Assembly: GCA_904501945.1 (NCBI GenBank)
Contig: CAJGCU010000109.1
Coordinates: forward strand, 1-6,599
DNA length: 6,599 nucleotides
Source of the DNA: an uncultured Bacteroidaceae bacterium
GTDB lineage: Bacteria > Bacteroidota > Bacteroidia > Bacteroidales > Bacteroidaceae
Direction: 5' to 3'
Shown here: positions 5,148 to 6,599 of the stretch, in pieces
Position numbering within the stretch: position 1 is the stretch's first letter
Layout of the letters: every line of letters starts with the position of its first letter
The notes under the pieces: model-generated
Databases searched by the model: none
Told to the model about the DNA's origin: nothing
The model's input: the letters and a program-made list of their open reading frames with translations, nothing else
Made by a program: the position numbers and the translations under genes

Positions 5148-5178
5148 CAAAAGTAAGCATTCTTCGGAAATCAGCAAA
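5148..5178 (-). promoter_or_regulatory. Bacteroidota-type promoter for the pheA operon
   Basis: On the minus strand, TTTG (5178-5175) is followed after exactly 19 nt by TACTTTTG (5155-5148). This fits the -33 TTTG and -7 TAnnTTTG consensus recognised by the primary sigma factor of Bacteroides and relatives. The predicted transcription start lies near 5140-5143, about 20 nt before the leader peptide ATG. It is the only strong match I noticed between the xylanase gene and pheA, and its placement leaves just enough room for the attenuator leader. Confidence 0.85.
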
Positions 5179-5321
5179 TGTTTTTCAAGAAAAAATGCAA
5201 TTTCATTGAAAAAAAGTTACAAATAGCCGTTTTGAAGAAACTCAAGCATATTTTTTCTAAAGGTAAGACCTTGTTTTGTCGGGAATCTCTGAATTTGTTG
5301 ATTCCTATATATAAATATGTG
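5179..5321. other. A/T-rich intergenic stretch downstream of the xylanase gene
   Basis: This gap between the xylanase stop codon and the pheA-operon promoter contains only weak structures. GGAATC/GATTCC (5282-5287 with 5300-5305, 12-base loop) lies just after the xylanase stop but has no T-run behind it on the minus strand. AAGGT-AAG-ACCTT is at 5260-5272. CAATTTCATTG (5198-5208) is a 4-bp stem followed on the minus strand by CATTTTTT. The last could be a weak xylanase terminator. I see no convincing gene or strong terminator here, so some readthrough from the xylanase gene into the leader is possible. Confidence 0.4.
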
Positions 5322-6599
5322 TCATTCCTTGACTATAAATTTCTTGCCTTCCTTGATGTAAATGCCAGGAGTAAGATGCAGAGAGTTTATCCGTCGCCCG
5401 CTGAGGTCATACACCTCGTTTTTGTTGGGAGAAGTGCTATTCTGTATTGCCTCAATGCCTGTTGCTTTCTCTGCTTCTAACACTCGATGACGAAGGGCTG
5501 AACGAACGCCATAGTAAGCAGGCTTCTTGCCTAATCCTGCATCGTAAAGCAGCGGATGAGAGGCTTCTCGCCAGCTGTTGTTGTCCTTTAGTCCCCAGAT
5601 TACGAGGCTTGGGCAGTTGTCGTTGTTGAGCACAATGTCTGTGATGACACGATAGTTGCGTGCCTGTTCTTCAAGATTCTCTGCCGAGGTGGAAGAAATG
5701 CCCATATCCAATTCTGTGATGATGCACTTCAGTCCTGCATCGGCAAAACGCTGAATGGTCTTGGCCAATTTAACGGAATCCACATCACCTACCGAGAAGT
5801 GGCATTGCAAGCCTACGCCATCGATAGGAATCCCACTATTTTTCAGACGGATAGCGAGGTTGTAGAAAGCCGTTGATTTCGCTTTTCCTTGCAATTCCAC
5901 GTCATAGTCATTCAGATACAGCTCGATGGTCGAGTCGGCACGATGAGCATATACAAAAGCAGAATCGATATAGTCTTCGCCTATGGCACGCATCCATACG
6001 CTTTCGCGAAGGTCATATCCGTCTGGGTTGGAGCGTACCGTTGTCTGGTCGTCGCTCAGGCATTCGTTTACGACGTCCCATTCTGCCACATTTCCTTTGA
6101 AGTGCTTCAGTACATTGGCAATGTGATTTTCCATAATCTTCAAAGCTTCTTCACGGCTCCAGTTCTTGTCGTTTTTCTTTCCGTCGCTGCTCACCCATGT
6201 AGGTAGTTGTGAATGCCAAACCAGACAGTGCCCTCTCATTCTCATATTGTTGCGTTGGGCAAAGTTGACCAAATTGTCAGCACCTCCGTAAGTGAAAGAA
6301 TTGCGTGATGGCTCCAGTGCGTCCCACTTCATCTCATTTTCTGCTACAAGCATATTGAATTGTTGGCCAGCCTCCTTTGTTTCAGCAAGGTTTGTATTTG
6401 TGATGTCGTTCTTCCATGTAGAAATGGCAGTTCCGATATACTTTCCGTTCTTTTTGGCATAGAGGCGTAGGGTGTTCTTGTCTTTCTTGTCATCAATGCC
6501 GTCGTCATAGAATGCACCCATTTGTTCGCCCTCATCAGGCTTTTCCTGTTCTCCTTCTCCTTCCTGATTTTCAGGATCGTTGAAAGAAATGAGGCGTAG
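5322..6599 (-). CDS. GH10 endo-1,4-beta-xylanase, 5' end outside window
   Basis: This enzyme cuts beta-1,4 links in the xylan backbone. Numbering from the internal ATG at 6521, the family 10 barrel runs from about KYIGTAIS (27-34) to SALRH (341-345). It has GHCLVWHSQLPTW (97-109), the acid/base Glu153 in WDVVNE, the nucleophile Glu270 in ITELDMG, and WGLKDNNSWR (309-318). Both catalytic glutamates are present. The frame stays open to the window edge: before the Met is an acidic Glu/Gly/Gln/Pro stretch (6522-6575) preceded by LRLISFND. The true start, and probably a signal peptide and another domain such as a carbohydrate-binding module, therefore lie outside. The end carries YDLSGRRINSLHLTPGIYI...GKKFIVKE, a short tail frequent on secreted Prevotella/Bacteroides proteins and resembling type IX secretion C-terminal signals. 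It is probably exported or surface-bound (inference). Its stop is about 140 nt upstream of the pheA-operon promoter, and it appears functionally unrelated to that operon. Confidence 0.93.
   Translation of the reverse strand, partial: LRLISFNDPENQEGEGEQEKPDEGEQMGAFYDDGIDDKKDKNTLRLYAKKNGKYIGTAISTWKNDITNTNLAETKEAGQQFNMLVAENEMKWDALEPSRNSFTYGGADNLVNFAQRNNMRMRGHCLVWHSQLPTWVSSDGKKNDKNWSREEALKIMENHIANVLKHFKGNVAEWDVVNECLSDDQTTVRSNPDGYDLRESVWMRAIGEDYIDSAFVYAHRADSTIELYLNDYDVELQGKAKSTAFYNLAIRLKNSGIPIDGVGLQCHFSVGDVDSVKLAKTIQRFADAGLKCIITELDMGISSTSAENLEEQARNYRVITDIVLNNDNCPSLVIWGLKDNNSWREASHPLLYDAGLGKKPAYYGVRSALRHRVLEAEKATGIEAIQNSTSPNKNEVYDLSGRRINSLHLTPGIYIKEGKKFIVKE
6522..6575 (-). other. Acidic low-complexity linker within the xylanase
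   Basis: Upstream of the internal Met, the xylanase frame encodes a run made almost only of Glu, Gly, Gln, Pro, Asp, Lys and Asn (PENQEGEGEQEKPDEGEQ). Such stretches usually join separate domains in secreted glycosidases. It shows that the GH10 domain is the C-terminal part of a longer protein and that the ATG at 6521 is not the true start. Confidence 0.7.

Noticed and set aside
5102..5160. A second possible leader ORF starting at ATG 5160 on the minus strand
   Set aside because: The start lies upstream of the predicted transcription start and overlaps the -7 box. Its translation is not rich in Phe/Tyr and is in a different frame from the aromatic leader.
5260..5272. Hairpin AAGGT-AAG-ACCTT as a xylanase or antisense terminator
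   Set aside because: The stem is only 5 bp, and it is followed on the minus strand by an A-run instead of a T-run. It is probably chance in A/T-rich DNA.
6344..6521. ATG at 6521 as the xylanase start codon
   Set aside because: The frame continues open to the window edge with a typical acidic linker, and no signal peptide follows this Met, so the true start is outside the window.
1..6599. CRISPR array, tRNA/rRNA gene, insertion sequence or phage genes
   Set aside because: No regularly spaced repeats, tRNA-like cloverleaf, transposase-like frame or terminal inverted repeats were seen. Apart from the leader, all genes are ordinary metabolic or repair genes.

Overview
The window looks like chromosomal DNA of a Bacteroidota species, most likely a plant-fibre-degrading gut or rumen Prevotella or a close relative. 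This is inferred from four things. The genes are of Bacteroidales type, including a type Ibeta DAHP synthase fused to a C-terminal chorismate mutase. Clear Shine-Dalgarno sites are largely absent. A Bacteroidota-type promoter is present (TTTG, 19 nt, TACTTTTG). A GH10 xylanase lies next to the operon and ends in a YDLSGRR...GIYI tail common in secreted Prevotella/Bacteroides proteins. I cannot name a species.

Layout. Plus strand, 1-987: the 3' end of a RecQ-family helicase gene, then a small TPR protein gene 16 nt downstream. At 988-1093 these converge on a minus-strand operon across a gap holding two GC-rich hairpins that share an 11-base motif. Minus strand, read from 5178 down to 1094: promoter, a 17-codon leader peptide rich in Phe and Tyr, a set of alternative RNA hairpins ending in an intrinsic terminator, then pheA (prephenate dehydratase), a class I aminotransferase, the DAHP synthase/chorismate mutase fusion, and tyrA (prephenate dehydrogenase). 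The gaps between these four genes are 7, 12 and 4 nt. Upstream of the promoter, also on the minus strand, is a 5'-truncated GH10 endo-xylanase gene (5322-6599).

How the genes work together. The fusion enzyme makes DAHP, the first shikimate-pathway intermediate, and later converts chorismate to prephenate. PheA and TyrA turn prephenate into phenylpyruvate and 4-hydroxyphenylpyruvate. The aminotransferase most likely gives phenylalanine and tyrosine. The middle of the shikimate pathway is not in this window.

The most notable find is the leader at 4982-5120, which has all the parts of a classical ribosome-mediated transcription attenuator. The peptide MSTFFNTYFFYFYFNKK has six Phe and three Tyr codons. 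Most of them lie in the 5' arm of a long hairpin whose 3' arm carries a copy of the terminator's 3' arm (AGCAGGA). That copy can pair with the terminator's 5' arm and block termination. A single leader appears to read both end products of the operon. This comes from reading the sequence; no folding program or database search was run.
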